Assembly: GCA_963970005.1 (NCBI GenBank)
Contig: CAXAMN010008624.1
Location: forward strand, 62,001-126,000
Direction: 5' to 3'
Length of the DNA stretch: 64,000 bases
Source: Durusdinium trenchii
Taxonomy: Eukaryota > Sar > Dinophyceae > Suessiales > Symbiodiniaceae
The notes beneath the pieces are model-generated. The model did not search any database, was not told the DNA's origin, and worked only from the letters and a program-made list of their open reading frames with translations. Of this stretch, positions 1-10,675 are shown piece by piece (position 1 is the first letter of the stretch; each line of letters begins with the position of its first letter). A program made the translations under genes and the position numbers.

Positions 1-381
1 TCTTCGAGCAGTCTTGCGCTAACGAATTGTCCTCAATAAATCCGTTTTGTGTGGTGTTGTGATGTTGCAGCGACCGACCTACCTTTTTGGTTGTATCACT
101 GCCGGGGTGCTCCCTCACATCCCAAGCCTGGTAGAAACGAAGATTTGTAGTCCCACTTTGAGAATTTGCCCTACTACTTAAATCGACAGCTTCAACCCTC
201 GTGCTGATTTTCAGGAGCCCTAACCGCCAGGATGCACTCGGAGACTGTGCACTCATCAGGGGGCCTAGTCACTCTAGTATGACCTGCCGTGCCGGTACGA
301 CCAGCCTTTTCTCTAAGAGCAATCTGCTCCTAAAAACAAGGCAAAGCTTTCAGCCGTAGAGAAATTGATTAATCAAGACAG
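1..381. other. no gene recognised
   Basis: I see no convincing exon, repeat or RNA gene here. Composition is ordinary and stops are frequent in all frames. Confidence 0.5.
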
Positions 382-503
382 GTGCAACACAGCTGGAGAA
401 CATCCTGCAACTTGGAGAAGCGTCAGGTGTCATACGTGCCATGCTATGGCATTCAAATGGAAGGTCAACAGCAGAAATCTTGCTTGAACCATGGCAGAGC
501 TGA
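382..503 (+). CDS. candidate terminal exon, unknown protein
   Basis: After an acceptor (ACAG at 378-381) a frame stays open to a TGA at 501-503 and reads as plausible protein (core ENILQLGEASGVIRAMLWHS). No ATG is present, so upstream exons would lie outside the window or be unrecognised. A different frame is also open to about 567. I do not recognise a family. Confidence 0.3.
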
Positions 504-1467
504 AACCATCGCCAGTCGACTGGCTAACCTGGAAAACCTTTTTGAAGATTGGTTTCAGAAAAAATAGGGCGGAACAGGTGAGCCTAGCTTTTTCGTGATT
601 CCCTGAAGTCAGGAAAAAGCAGCGATGTCGTTGTGCTGGCTGGTAGAGAGTGCAGGGCAACACCGAATGAATTCCCTCACAAGCTTGGTACTGCCATGGA
701 CATCAGTTTTTGGATGCCATGTGCGTCCGTGCTAGACTCTAGACAAATATCAAAGTGTTGCAGATGTTGTGGGGCAAAGGATACTTGTGAAGAGTGAAGC
801 TGGGTCAGATCTTCACCAGCCTATCACGTAGCATAGTATCTTGGATTGGCCAGAGGCTCTTCATAAACGCGAGCCCACTTTGGGGGAGGTTTACCTGCGC
901 ACTCCTCCCTGTTTACAAACTCGTGAAAGAAGTTGGTATGATGTTCGACAAGTGTCAACAGCCAACTCGAAGGAGTAGATTTCTCCAGGAGCTCGGCCCG
1001 AAGGGCTCCCCCAACAAGTTCCTCCCAGTGTCTTGGTTTGTTTTCCACTATTTACTCCTGCGGATTGTTCCGCCGGCCCTTTTGGCTGAGGGGAGGGGGG
1101 GGGGGGGGGGGGGGAGTTAGACTTGTCAAAAATCCGCGCCGTGGGTACAATTAGACTAAAAACAAAACTACTACTAGGATAGCATACAAACCAATAACCT
1201 AAAACATGCCGCGCCCAAGGGCCGGCGGATTTGATCTTCTTAGGTCCGGACCGTCACTCGTTTCTGTCTTAGACAGGGCAGGATGGAGGGACCGGCCGTG
1301 GACAAGAATACAAAGCACAGTCACCTTTCACCGTCTCCTTCCTCTCTCTTTTGCTTCTCTTTTTGTTTTGTTCAGATGCAATGAGAAAGACGGACTGCCT
1401 TCACAAAGCAACGCTCGTTGTTTAAAAACCCTGCGGACGGTTCACCCTGGTTCGCCAAATTTGGTAC
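504..1467. other. intergenic, with a poly-G tract
   Basis: No supported gene. The one notable element is the G homopolymer at 1095-1114. Short open frames at 794-1120 and 1206-1502 have no splice-site or codon-bias support. Confidence 0.5.
1095..1114. repeat. poly-G homopolymer, 20 bases
   Basis: An uninterrupted run of G. It could form a G-quadruplex on this strand. Such runs are also common length-error sites in assemblies. Confidence 0.9.
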
Positions 1468-2168
1468 TCTGCAAATCTGCTCGAAATCCGATCGAAACGT
1501 GAGCGGATTGGTAGGCTGATCAATTCGGTTTCCCAACCCACAGTTGGAAACTGAAGAAGCAAAGCGGATACGACCGACACGGCCGACACTGCCAACACAG
1601 CAATTAGGATTTTTAGTAGGGCCGTCCCTGCTTCAGCTTTGGCTGACTCAGGTGTCCATCTGAGAACCTAAATTAAAACTGTTGAAGCTGAGGAAAGTTT
1701 ATCGTAAAAGGGATCGATCCGGCATTGTTGGGCCGTATGACCACTGTGCAGGAAATCACGTCATCCATCCGTCGACATCCTAAGCCGGAGGAGTGAGAGA
1801 AGCGAGAGCAGTACAGCGATGAAGCACTGACAAACTTGAAGGGAGTGACACTTTTTTTGAGCACTTATAGAACTCCTGGAACACATTTAAAGCTCTCCAA
1901 ATCTGCTCGAAATCCAATCGAAACGTGAGCGGATCGGTAGGCTGATGAAAGCGGTTCAGTTGGCAACTGAAGAAACAAGGAGGATACGGCCGGCACAGCT
2001 GACACGGCCGACATCACCTTCAACGACTTTTTGACTAGGATTTGTTGGTAGTTTAGTAGGGCCGTCCCTGCTTGAGCTTTGGCTCACTCAGGTGTTCTGC
2101 TGAGAACCTAAATTAAAACTGTTGAAGCTGAGGAAAGTTTATCGCAAAAGGGATCGACCCGCATTGTT
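1468..2168. repeat. imperfect tandem duplication, two units
   Basis: Unit 1 (1468-1730) and unit 2 (1893-2168) share long collinear blocks. One begins CAAATCTGCTCGAAATCC followed by ATCGAAACGTGAGCGGAT. The other runs from TAGTAGGGCCGTCCCTGCTT to AAAAGGGATCGA. Small indels and substitutions show the duplication is not recent. Neither unit has a convincing reading frame, so I call it a non-coding duplication, perhaps of a dispersed repeat. Confidence 0.9.
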
Positions 2169-2409
2169 CAGTTCGGTCGTTTGCGATCAAAGCCAAGCAG
2201 AAAAGCATATAATGTCACGAATTACCCGAAACCAAGCCGGGAGCCATACACGAGTGATTAATGGCTGACGATTCTGGACCCGGTGATCTCCATTCCCTGT
2301 TTGAGGTTTTGGAAGGCTGCGATGCCGTATTTTGAGCACAGATCGCATCCCCTAGCAGCTGTGTACTGTTGTGAGCAGGGTTGGCCCATACGGACTTGAT
2401 TCTTGGATT

Positions 2410-2991
2410 TCACATTTTGAAACATTGAAGAAATCGCGCCGGCCCAGCATGAAGATCTTGGGCAACCAACACGGGGCCAGATGAGTCAGATGCCAACAGG
2501 ATGTAGATCAATATCACCTTTGAAGAGAGCATAGAGTTTGTTAAGCCTGTTTTAAGTTGCACTTCGGTTTTCAGATTGATGTCAGAATTTCCCAAATCAA
2601 GTGCTATTTCAATCTTCAGCGTCCATTTAGTTGGCAACACCACCTGTGGCTCCCAACTCTTCCCAGTTTCGGAGAGCTGATGTTTTTGCAAACAATCGGT
2701 GGCACATCGATGGAGCTCGCACATGGGTAACTCCCTGATTTGATGATGCTAAAGAACTAACCTTGGTTTTTCCTCCGACCTTCACCGTCGTGGAAGCTCA
2801 ATCCATGCAACTTCGCCACGTCGCCGACAGGCTCCAGGTTCAGTCCATTGAGGTGCCACGTTACTCGAAGAGTAGCTGAAGGTCCAGGTTTGAGGAGCAA
2901 GCTCTGAACACGCAGCTTTTTGAGTTGCAAGCAAGGCAACGACACCGAGAAGAAAATGGTCCATGGTCCATGGTCGCTTCGTGATTTCCAA
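2410..2991 (-). CDS. candidate minus-strand gene, possibly secreted
   Basis: On the minus strand an ATG at 2964 starts a hydrophobic, signal-peptide-like N-terminus (MDHFLLGVVALLATQKAACS). A possible GT donor (GTGAAG) follows near 2788. A second open stretch (about 2665-2410) begins after a CACAG acceptor and reads like beta-rich protein (KWTLKIEIALDLGNSDINLK). Reading phase across the two pieces is unresolved and most genes here are on the + strand, so this is weak. Confidence 0.25.
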
Positions 2992-3666
2992 ACGGGTTTG
3001 AGTTAGGACATTTGCCGAGCAATCGCTTTTCCATTTGTTCCTCTACAATTTGCTGAGCACTGCGTAGTTTCACATTCCATTTTTCACCCTCTATTGTCTG
3101 TGGATTTGAGCCCCCTCGGCCGGCAATCTCACTGCTGTGAGTCAGAGCCGTGGATCTTCAGAGTTGTTTCACAGATGACGCAGTGCGAATTGGTGACTAG
3201 CCGTCAGCCAAAGTTTATCTTGTCGCACAGGCAGCTTTTCCTGAGGCAGCCCGGAGAGAAACAACCCGACCCGCAGATGCAGATGGATATGGTGTGTGAA
3301 AGATTCTAGATTTTCCCAGAGGGACATATTATTCTTTCACACCAATGTACGGAGTTAGATCAGCGTCGCTTTCCATATTTGACTACCTGTTTGACAAGTG
3401 AGTCACCAGGAGCAGAATTGCCCAGTAGCCAGTGGCTGGCAGCTCCTTCCTCCACCTTGGTCCAGCCGTTTCCGCAACTGACGTTGTCGCACAGTGGCAT
3501 GTGACTGACCCTGTTGTTGGGGCCAGCGAGATAGCAAGTTCGCATAAAGAACCATCCTACTCAGCATCGCGGACAGGTTTAATGCTCTTTTTGCAGGGGA
3601 TCTCCAGCAACCCTTCTTCTTGTCAGGCTTCTTCTGATGTTTTGTGGGCGAGAATCGAGACAAGAG

Positions 3667-3676
3667 NNNNNNNNNN
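3667..3676. other. assembly gap (10 N)
   Basis: Ten ambiguous bases. The true length of the missing sequence is unknown. The exon at 3756 lies just downstream, so its upstream partner may be affected. Confidence 0.99.
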
Positions 3677-3755
3677 TTGAGTCTTCTTGAGCTGTGCGCA
3701 CTTGGGTGAAAAGACTTTCTTGTGAAAATTCATCATTCCACTTGGGGAAACCTAG

Positions 3756-3962
3756 TGGGCGCAGTTCGTCGGAGAAGCTTCCCTCTCCCAAGTTTCTCTT
3801 GCGAGCTTGGCGCTGGACCCACTCAGCGACGGACGCGCTTGTGAAACCTGTTATGGATGTGGAGGAACCAAGGCCCCTGGAATTGACCTACGGCGTTGCC
3901 TACGCGTTCCTTTGAAGCCTCACATCGAGGTTCGTCTGGTGTTTTTCGAGACGTGCGGTTGA
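3756..3962 (+). CDS. candidate last exon with a CxxCxGxG motif
   Basis: After an acceptor (CCTAG, 3751-3755) a frame is open to TGA at 3960-3962, with strongly GC-biased third positions. The peptide contains CETCYGCGGTKAPG, which fits the CxxCxGxG repeat of DnaJ-type zinc fingers. Only one such repeat is visible, whereas DnaJ proteins have four, so other exons would be needed or the match is chance. Stops precede 3756 in this frame. Confidence 0.45.
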   Translation, partial: WAQFVGEASLSQVSLASLALDPLSDGRACETCYGCGGTKAPGIDLRRCLRVPLKPHIEVRLVFFETCG

Positions 3963-4609
3963 AATGAAGCGGAGCATTCCTGAGCGGAGAGCATGCTGTC
4001 AAGTGGAGCGCGAAACAACGGTTGTGAAACAATGACTGCCTCACCTCGTTGCTTAGAGGCCGAAAATTAAACGTGGACAGTTTTCGGCATGGCAAGTCCA
4101 TGGTCAGGTCGCACGCGAAAGACTGAATTCAAGCAGGATGACTGGTTTCCACATGAGAGTGGACAAATGGAATGCAAGGGCCCAGTTTCCACTTCATTTT
4201 TGTTGGGAACTTTGTGGGCTCAAAGCACGGTGCGGCCACTCACATCCCCAGCTCTTGGGATGACCCAAAAACAGAATGCTCACACACAACGAGTGCAGTA
4301 TTCCTCGCCAAATGTTGCTGCTCGGGCCTGAAGCAGCTCCAAGAGCATTGATTCTAAGAGCCAGGTTCAAAAGTCTCCCCAAAACTTTTGTTCAGCCAGC
4401 CACTAGCCACATGAATCAGCCTTCTTAGGGCCTACTTGTTCAGACAACCACAACCCCTAACATACGGCCGAGCAGCATCAGTTCGGATTTGCACATGAAA
4501 GCTGCAGACAGAGTCGCTTTGAACAAGAGGCAATTGAAAAAGCTACTACTGCAAGCTGGTCGAAGTGATGCAAGCTGCTGCAGGTTTGGTAGGGCTTTTT
4601 TGCCACTAG

Positions 4610-4741
4610 CGTTCGCTAATTCGATGGTCACGAAGCGAATCACTCTACACGTCTCACACCTCATACAAAGCCAGACACGACGGTGTTGCGCTTGCGCAGT
4701 GTGAGGCGATCATTGCGGCCGAACACGTGGAGGTTTCTGAG
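4610..4741 (+). CDS. candidate internal exon, unknown protein
   Basis: An open 44-codon frame lies between an acceptor-like CTAG and a GT donor (GTTTGA at 4742). Its second half reads as regular protein (VALAQCEAIIAAEHVEVSE) with GC-rich third positions. A possible first exon lies just upstream: ATG 4495, MKAADRVALNKRQLKK, then a GT donor after 4581. The 28-base spacing would be too short for an intron, so the two may be alternatives. Confidence 0.45.
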
Positions 4742-5060
4742 GTTTGAGTGAACTCTGCGAGGATGTGGAGACATGCAAGGCCGGCAGTGGTATTTTAGCC
4801 ATGCCAAAAACTCTGTTGTAATAAGGGCAAGGAGACTCAATTGTGGATCTTGCTAATTACATGAGAATGCCTGCAGAGTGCAGAGATTGCAGTTCTTCAG
4901 AAGGCGCTTTTTGAAGTGCTACTGCTGCTACTGTGTAAATGAAAAAGTAATGTGAACCTGTCAAAATTCTGTGCAAGTGGAAAAGCAACGTGAACTCTTC
5001 GACAATTGCATCGTAAACCGTAGTTGCTGGTGGCTTGCCAGAGCAATTTGCTGATTCGAC

Positions 5061-5291
5061 TTGGGCTTTTGGCCACTTGCGAAAAGCCCCACATCTCCTG
5101 CTGCACACTTGCACACCTTGTGGGCAAGCACGTTTTGGCGCAATGCTGACGGCGACGAAGCGCTGTTTTGCTGGGTCCTTGTGGCCCCCAAAGCAGCTGC
5201 AGTGAAGTGCTTAAGGTTCAGGACCACAAGCATGGCTTCAGCAAGAAAGTTGGCCGTTGTCGCGAAAACTGAATCAAAAGTGTTGCAATGA
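5061..5291 (+). CDS. candidate terminal exon, unknown
   Basis: The + frame ends at TGA 5289-5291 and its C-terminal part is protein-like (TSMASARKLAVVAKTESK). A 159-codon frame on the minus strand (5440-4961) covers the same bases and is also plausible. I prefer + because of the strand bias of the window, but cannot decide. Confidence 0.3.
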   Translation: MGFWPLAKSPTSPAAHLHTLWASTFWRNADGDEALFCWVLVAPKAAAVKCLRFRTTSMASARKLAVVAKTESKVLQ

Positions 5292-6100
5292 AATCCGTTG
5301 TCGAACGCCATTGAGCCGGTAGGGAGCTCCACAGTCTGATGCTGTTTCGCAGATGAGAACTCACAAGTAAAGGACTGCGATTCTCCTGAGGTTTCCATTG
5401 AATCCCTTTTTTCCTGGGAGATTTGTTTGAAGATTTGCAAAGACTTCTGACCTGCTTGCTACCGACCTGGTCCGCCAAGTTTCTCACAAGCCCACGCTCA
5501 CTGCACACCTTGGATAGCCAAAAACATGGTAGCTAATGGCTGGATATGTTCAGTCATGGGGCATGGCAACTGTCCATACTTCAGCAAATAGTAGGGAGAT
5601 GTGCTACAATCATTGCCCAAGGGGATGCTATGACCTGAACACTTTCGAAGGCCAGGATGCCTTGAAATCCAAACACTGACTATATGAACCCAACCTCACC
5701 ACCATCACATCTCACCTGCTTTACAATGTCCTGTGTTGCTCGCAAGCAGTGTTTGTCTGAATGCGTATGGTCGGTATGGTTCTTGGATTTTGGATTTTGG
5801 AACGTTTGATTAAACTCCAGAAAGTTGTTCACTGTTGGACCACACAAACTCGGCATGTTATTTTGCTTGAACAAACTATGGTCAAGAGCAAGCTGGTAAG
5901 ATGTGCAGATAGCAAAAGACTCATTTTCAACAGCATTTTCAATATGTTGAGATCGTGCTCATTTTCAACTGCCCATACTTTGGCCCAACATGACCGGTGA
6001 GTTGTGCAGACACCCCACTGGTGGGTGTTGGACACTTCCGTTCGGTGGTGCGGTGGAACAGGGCAGGCCACAGCATCACTCGGTTGACACTCGGTACCGG
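5292..6100. other. no gene recognised
   Basis: Only short, unbiased open frames. Nothing repeat-like or structured stands out. Confidence 0.5.
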
Positions 6101-6220
6101 TTAAGGGTCGGCCGAACGAGTGTTGCTCGGGCGACCGGTCGCTCCTTCCCCGGGGAGGCCGTGGAAGGAGCGCGCCCGGCGGATGTGATGAACGCCCACT
6201 TTGGCCGAGCCACGGAGTGA
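6101..6220 (+). CDS. candidate terminal exon in a GC-rich island
   Basis: This is a local GC-rich patch. One frame has almost only G or C at third positions and ends at TGA 6218-6220 (C-terminus ADVMNAHFGRATE). The same frame resumes directly with an ATG (6221) for a 19-codon stretch. The upstream boundary is unresolved. Confidence 0.4.
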   Translation, partial: LRVGRTSVARATGRSFPGEAVEGARPADVMNAHFGRATE

Positions 6221-6276
6221 ATGGATAGACTTACCCCTGTGCTTGCCGAATCTGCGCAAAGACGGAAGCCAATCGC

Positions 6277-6579
6277 TTGAAGCCATCGGGATGCTTTTCA
6301 CTCGGGCCAGTGGATACATTAAGCATCATTAAACCACACATAGCGAAAATAGCTCAGGAACTGAAGTTGCTTAGAAGCACTTGCCTTTTTGTGAGGCTGC
6401 TTTTGTCGCCCCTGACAAAGCCCATCCCCAAGTCAGTGGTGAGCCAAGTGGCCGCCTTTACTCATACAACATACATTTCAATAGGTCAGGTATTGTTAAT
6501 CCATTTTGTGCAAAGGTCAACAGCTGTCACTAGTTCAGCGACACCTGGTCCCCAAGTGCCGCTGGATCCAGTGACATGA
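6277..6579 (+). CDS. candidate exon, unknown
   Basis: A 100-codon frame without an ATG start ends at 6579. The segment KPIPKSVVSQVAAF and the C-terminus TPGPQVPLDPVT are protein-like. No acceptor stands out and no family is recognised. Confidence 0.25.
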   Translation: MKPSGCFSLGPVDTLSIIKPHIAKIAQELKLLRSTCLFVRLLLSPLTKPIPKSVVSQVAAFTHTTYISIGQVLLIHFVQRSTAVTSSATPGPQVPLDPVT

Positions 6580-7045
6580 CCCTTTGACCAAAAGCGAATC
6601 GCTGAAGGTCCGCAAAAGCAAGGAGAATTCTCTCCGCGTGCCGTGCGATTCCCTGCGCTAATAAAGCCTGAATGTGAGACCGCAGTCTAGCTCATAGCGC
6701 ATGACCCTTGCGCTGAGGAGACAAAATTGAAACACTTGAATGCGGAGGCTGCTGCCAGCTCAACATGTTCCAAAACAAGCAGATTTCTCAATCCCTCTTG
6801 CTCCCTTGCAGAGTGCCTGGTTATGTGGAGCATGTGTAAGCGGCCAAGAATTCTGTTAAACAAAGTCACAGTCCTGCCTTCGCGATCACGGCTTTCATCT
6901 CAAGCAAGTGCCTTTCACACATCAAGAGCATGTGGGTGTCGTTCCACAAGGACTGCGCCTAGCAATCTGATATGAGGAAGACAGTCTAAGTCTACGGAGT
7001 CTGCGACTTGCCTCACGCTAAGCATTGCTAACTTCAAGAACTGCC
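6580..7045. other. no gene recognised
   Basis: A weak open frame (6727-6975) lacks an ATG and codon bias. I see nothing else. Confidence 0.45.
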
Positions 7046-7336
7046 ATGCAACATGTTGTGGTCCCCCTGGTGCTTGGACCACTTCTGAGACGCAAAAAGA
7101 CGCCTGCCTGGAACTGCATGTTGAAGGACGAATTGTTTCAGCAGCATCTTAAGCAGGATATGATAGGGGCACGGGTAGCCTTCCACCCTTGTTTACATTC
7201 AGGCTCATTCGGCCTTTCAGGCAACAAGGGTGTGGGCTCAGCGCTTGCTCGTTCTTTGATATTTGCGGTAAATCTATGGCAGGCAGGTTTGAGAATGGGG
7301 ACTAGATGGGGTACTCCTGCTCAGATCAGGCACTGA
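7046..7336 (+). CDS. small open frame, hypothetical protein
   Basis: ATG 7046 opens a 96-codon frame. The N-terminus is hydrophobic then basic (MQHVVVPLVLGPLLRRKK), compatible with a signal or organelle-targeting segment. No domain is recognised. It abuts the exon at 7330, so it may be an upstream part of the same locus. Confidence 0.35.
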   Translation: MQHVVVPLVLGPLLRRKKTPAWNCMLKDELFQQHLKQDMIGARVAFHPCLHSGSFGLSGNKGVGSALARSLIFAVNLWQAGLRMGTRWGTPAQIRH

Positions 7337-7494
7337 CTTGATTGAATTCTTGGTTCCGACTAGTGAGAGCATCCGAATGATCATGGATGATCCGATGTTG
7401 ATTCCTCGGTTGGCCTTTTTGGACATTGTGACCAGAATGAGAGCAGAAGAAACACCATCACTGACCTTTGCTGCAATTTGTCGGCTTTGTTCAG
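7330..7494 (+). CDS. candidate internal exon, helical protein
   Basis: The exon lies between an acceptor (ATCAG, 7325-7329) and a GT donor (GTTGGT at 7495), which interrupts a codon after its first base. The 55-residue product is strongly helical (RMIMDDPMLIPRLAFLDIVT) and ends in a Cys-containing stretch (AAICRLC). Family not recognised. The opposite strand is also open but less protein-like. Confidence 0.5.
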
Positions 7495-7870
7495 GTTGGT
7501 TCTTTTTCAGAGCCTTCTTGGGCAAAGAACATCTCTTCCCGCCGTTCTAGGCCATCCATGTCAGGTGGTAAAGTCAGTCTGGTAGTGATTGCTTCAAACA
7601 GGTTCGCTTAAAGGTTTGAAGTGGTTTCTCGCCTGTTTGTTTGGATGTTGGACCACAAAGAAAACACACGGTCATTCTCAGGCCCATTAACGTCTTGCAA
7701 CGGGGTCATGCCGGAATCGAAGGGACAAAGGGACGTGGCGCGTCCTTGGAGTGGCCAGACGAGACTTTTTTTCAACCGAGGTCCGAACAGCCAAGCCCAG
7801 TGACCCAGTGGCCCAGCAATGTTGGTGGATGGCTGAACGGTAAACATGGTTTAAACAGCTGATAAAGGGT
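7495..7870. other. no gene recognised
   Basis: Probably intron or intergenic. Open frames at 7608-7862 overlap on both strands without codon bias. Confidence 0.45.
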
Positions 7871-8287
7871 ATGGGCCGTATGGGGGTGTATCTACAAACA
7901 TCCTCAAGCCACCCAGGATGCTGGGAAACACATTACTTTGCATATGCTTCACTCGTTCAATCTGCCTGCAGCACGTGCGGCCCGGGACGTGAATGGACCG
8001 ACTTGACCGCTAGGGTCGTTGGAGCGCGGTGTGGAGACCGGATGCCGGGGTGCATGAAGAATACCATCATTTCAATCGAAGGCGGGGTCGGAACATGTCA
8101 CTGTGGTGTGGCTCGATCTTTTGGGTGCCACACGCTCTTCAAACGCCACTGGCAATGTCGGCCCCCTGCGTCTGAGTACAGTATGTTATGGTGCAACACC
8201 TCTTCTTGCATTGGGTCTGACGTCCGCGTCGTTTGTCAACGAGGGGTTGGGCCTGTGAGTTGCACAAAGTCGCTACCTGTGATATAA
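7871..8287 (+). CDS. Cys-rich hypothetical protein
   Basis: ATG 7871 opens a 138-codon frame whose C-terminal 105 residues carry more than a dozen Cys, several in CxxC or CxC spacing (CSTC, CHC) with interspersed His. This would suit zinc binding or disulfides. The central part (about 7965-8080) has clear GC bias at third positions. I cannot match it to a known Cys array; part of the frame could be intron. Confidence 0.4.
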   Translation: MGRMGVYLQTSSSHPGCWETHYFAYASLVQSACSTCGPGREWTDLTARVVGARCGDRMPGCMKNTIISIEGGVGTCHCGVARSFGCHTLFKRHWQCRPPASEYSMLWCNTSSCIGSDVRVVCQRGVGPVSCTKSLPVI

Positions 8288-8470
8288 AAGTCACCATCCA
8301 ATGCCGAAGCATGGCCTAGCACCAAAGTAGGATGATCAATGATCCTTCATGGTTCATATCTTGAGAGGTGAAGATGCTAAGGATCTGAGGATGCCCTTCT
8401 CCCGGAAGAAGCATGAATCGGAAGAATTTCGGGAACGTTCTAGGCACGGCCATGTTCCTGGTCCATTCTC

Positions 8471-9215
8471 ATGGGAGACGCCTTTGGTGCTTTCTTTTCC
8501 GGTGCGGCAGGTGAAGAGCTGCCAGACCCGAGAGCAAGGGAGGAGAGGCGAGTGCAGATCCGTGCCCTTGATGGGAGCGAAGAGATGCCGAGTGAGAAAA
8601 CACTTATTGAAGCTCCCTGGAAGTGCAGGTATTGCTGATGGTGATGGCTTGAGTTGTGATTTCAATGCCCTTTAGTGCCTGGAGTTTCTGCTTGTTAGCT
8701 TTTGAACCCGCTGTGGAGTCTGTATGGAATGGCTCTCGGCAAAGAGTCACAACAAAAAGTGAACCAGCATGAACCCATGAAATTGGGGTTCACGCTCTCC
8801 GTTTTTTTGATTGTTCACTTTCACTCTAGACATGTCCACTGACGGCTGACACAGTCAGGTCTATGTAAGTAGACAGATGATTGAAACTGCAAGATGATTA
8901 GCAAAGGACTTTCCCAAATTCCTTTTGTCTTCCCATCATCCCAGGCTTCAAAGATTCGTGTTGCCGGTGTTGCTGGCTCTCGAGATGGGCGGAGAAGCTG
9001 CCGTCGCCCGAGCGAAGCGACAAGAACTTTGGAGAAGATTCATCAAGAGCTGGAAGTTTGTCTTGGGAACCTTGGGAAGCTCAAGGAAGAAGTTAAAGCC
9101 AAGACCATGGGCGCTGGAGCGATGGTGGGACGTTTCTTCCGTCATTCCATGGCCAACTTGGTGGGGACTTCATCTCATCGTGCTGTACGCGGCGTTGCGA
9201 CGGCGGAAAGACTGA
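8471..9215 (+). CDS. two-exon gene, 142-residue membrane protein
   Basis: Exon 1 is 8471-8628 and exon 2 is 8945-9215, giving an uninterrupted 142-codon frame. Exon 1 starts at the first ATG after an in-frame stop (MGDAFGAFFSGAAGEELPDP), and codon bias is strong in both exons. The intron is GT-AG and interrupts a codon after its second base, with AGG at both junctions. The N-terminal half is acidic. The centre is basic and aromatic (RQELWRRFIKSWKFVLG). The C-terminus holds one possible membrane helix (WWGLHLIVLYAAL) followed by RRRKD. No family is recognised. A tail-anchored or peripheral membrane protein is possible, by inference only. Confidence 0.6.
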
Positions 9216-9345
9216 GCATGCCAACCCTCACGGGGTTCGACGGCCAGATGCTTGGCGCTGAAAATTCACCAGACGTGCTCCGAAAATACTTACAGATGAA
9301 GATCTTGACTCTTCTCATGTCACGTTTTGCCTTTTCACAGTAATA

Positions 9346-9488
9346 ATGGGATATCCGCAGTGTCAGTGTTTTCTTTCTCCAGACACCAGTTCCCCAAGTG
9401 ATTCAGACACAGTCACACATCCACTTCTGTGCTTGGAAACCACCAACTGTGCTTGCCTCGACAGGACACCTGCAAAGCCCTCAGACTG
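9346..9488 (+). CDS. candidate first exon, Ser/Cys-rich
   Basis: ATG 9346 opens a frame (MGYPQCQCFLSPDTSSPSDS) up to a good GT donor (GTACGT at 9489), interrupting a codon after its second base. The following exon was not found with certainty. Confidence 0.35.
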
Positions 9489-9814
9489 GTACGTAAAAAT
9501 ATGTTATTTGAACATTTACCGAACTGATGTCCTCCATTTTGACCCAACTCACACTCGAAAGATCACGGAGATCAAAGGACTGAACAATTGTGTTCTGGAT
9601 GGCCAAGGCTAAAGTCAGCTGCTTCTTCCGGTGCTCCCATCGGCCATACTGGTGAGCGCGAGTGGCAACAAGCTCTTCTTCTCCGCGTGCCATGCCTTAA
9701 AGTGACGGTTAATCCAAACAAAAAGTACTTCACTAAAACTGACATGTGGTTGGGCTTGTAGATGGAAATTCCTGTTTACAAGTTTACAATATGTCTATGC
9801 TTTTTTGGTTCCAG

Positions 9815-9931
9815 CATGCTCTGTATCTTGCAGACTGGGAAAGTCTCAGCAGAATGGCAAACCTCAGGCAGTGCGGTCAGTTACACCGATTCAGGCACTG
9901 GTGCCTCTTGAATAATTTTTTGCTGGAGTAG
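9815..9931 (+). CDS. candidate last exon
   Basis: The exon follows a T-rich tract and a CCAG acceptor (9811-9814) and is open to TAG 9929-9931. The product is protein-like (LADWESLSRMANLRQC). It may belong with the exon ending at 9488, but reading phase does not settle this. Confidence 0.35.
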   Translation, partial: HALYLADWESLSRMANLRQCGQLHRFRHWCLLNNFLLE

Positions 9932-10165
9932 GGTTGCTCTTGTGAAAGATACCCCCAAAGGGATTTCTTGATTTGCGCAAGCCATTGGCCAAGTGCGAGA
10001 ACATTGACATACATCTTGGGTGTTTCTCTTTTCTTCTGTAATATATGCTTTTGTTTTTAGTGTTCTTTTATTTTGTATTACTTTACTTTTCTTTCTTCTT
10101 CTACTTTTGCATTTTTTCTTTCCTTTTACGCACCACTCCACCACCCCACTGCTCACTCCACCGAG

Positions 10166-10300
10166 GGAGACGAGTGGCCGCCCCTCGCCACATCGGCCAT
10201 GCCACGGTCTTTGCGCCCCGGCACGGACATGCAAAAGAGCGTTCTCAAAGAACTTCGCAGACTTTTTACATCGATCCAATGCAAAATAGATTGGCGTTGA
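10166..10300 (+). CDS. candidate last exon after a polypyrimidine tract
   Basis: A long T/C-rich tract (10020-10160) leads to an acceptor CCGAG, then a 44-codon frame to TGA 10298-10300. The frame shows clear codon bias and ends MQKSVLKELRRLFTSIQCK. The upstream exon is unknown. Confidence 0.45.
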   Translation, partial: GDEWPPLATSAMPRSLRPGTDMQKSVLKELRRLFTSIQCKIDWR

Positions 10301-10362
10301 ACAAGTGAACTTGGCTGGTGACATGCATTGGAAGTGGTGAAACTATCATTTGTAAGCTGAAC

Positions 10363-10671
10363 ATGCCTCAACACACAACGCCCCCTCAAGAGCTGCTACG
10401 TAAGGCCGTTGAACAGCCCAAGGCTTCCCTCTATATACTGAAAGCGTTGACGCAAAGCTGTCGCTCCAGACCGCCCAAGGCTTCCAGTGGAGAAGCTTCC
10501 TGGCTTAGCATTGCTTTTGTGAGCCCTTTCCGATCAAAGACGTGCCCCATCAAGATGGGGGGCAAGTTGATGATTCTGTTTTTATCGCTTGCAGCCATGG
10601 GTGTTTTGCGGCTAGTTGGTATGCACCTGTCCCATCCAGTCCATTCAACATATTTACAATACAGAACTTGA
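10363..10671 (+). CDS. small open frame with a membrane helix
   Basis: ATG 10363 opens 102 codons. The N-terminal half looks soluble (TPPQELLRKAVEQPKASLYI). A hydrophobic segment (LMILFLSLAAMGVLRLVGM) near residues 65-83 could be a membrane helix. The 3' part overlaps another open frame (10542-10796), so the true exon may end earlier. Confidence 0.35.
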   Translation: MPQHTTPPQELLRKAVEQPKASLYILKALTQSCRSRPPKASSGEASWLSIAFVSPFRSKTCPIKMGGKLMILFLSLAAMGVLRLVGMHLSHPVHSTYLQYRT

Positions 10672-10675
10672 ACAG

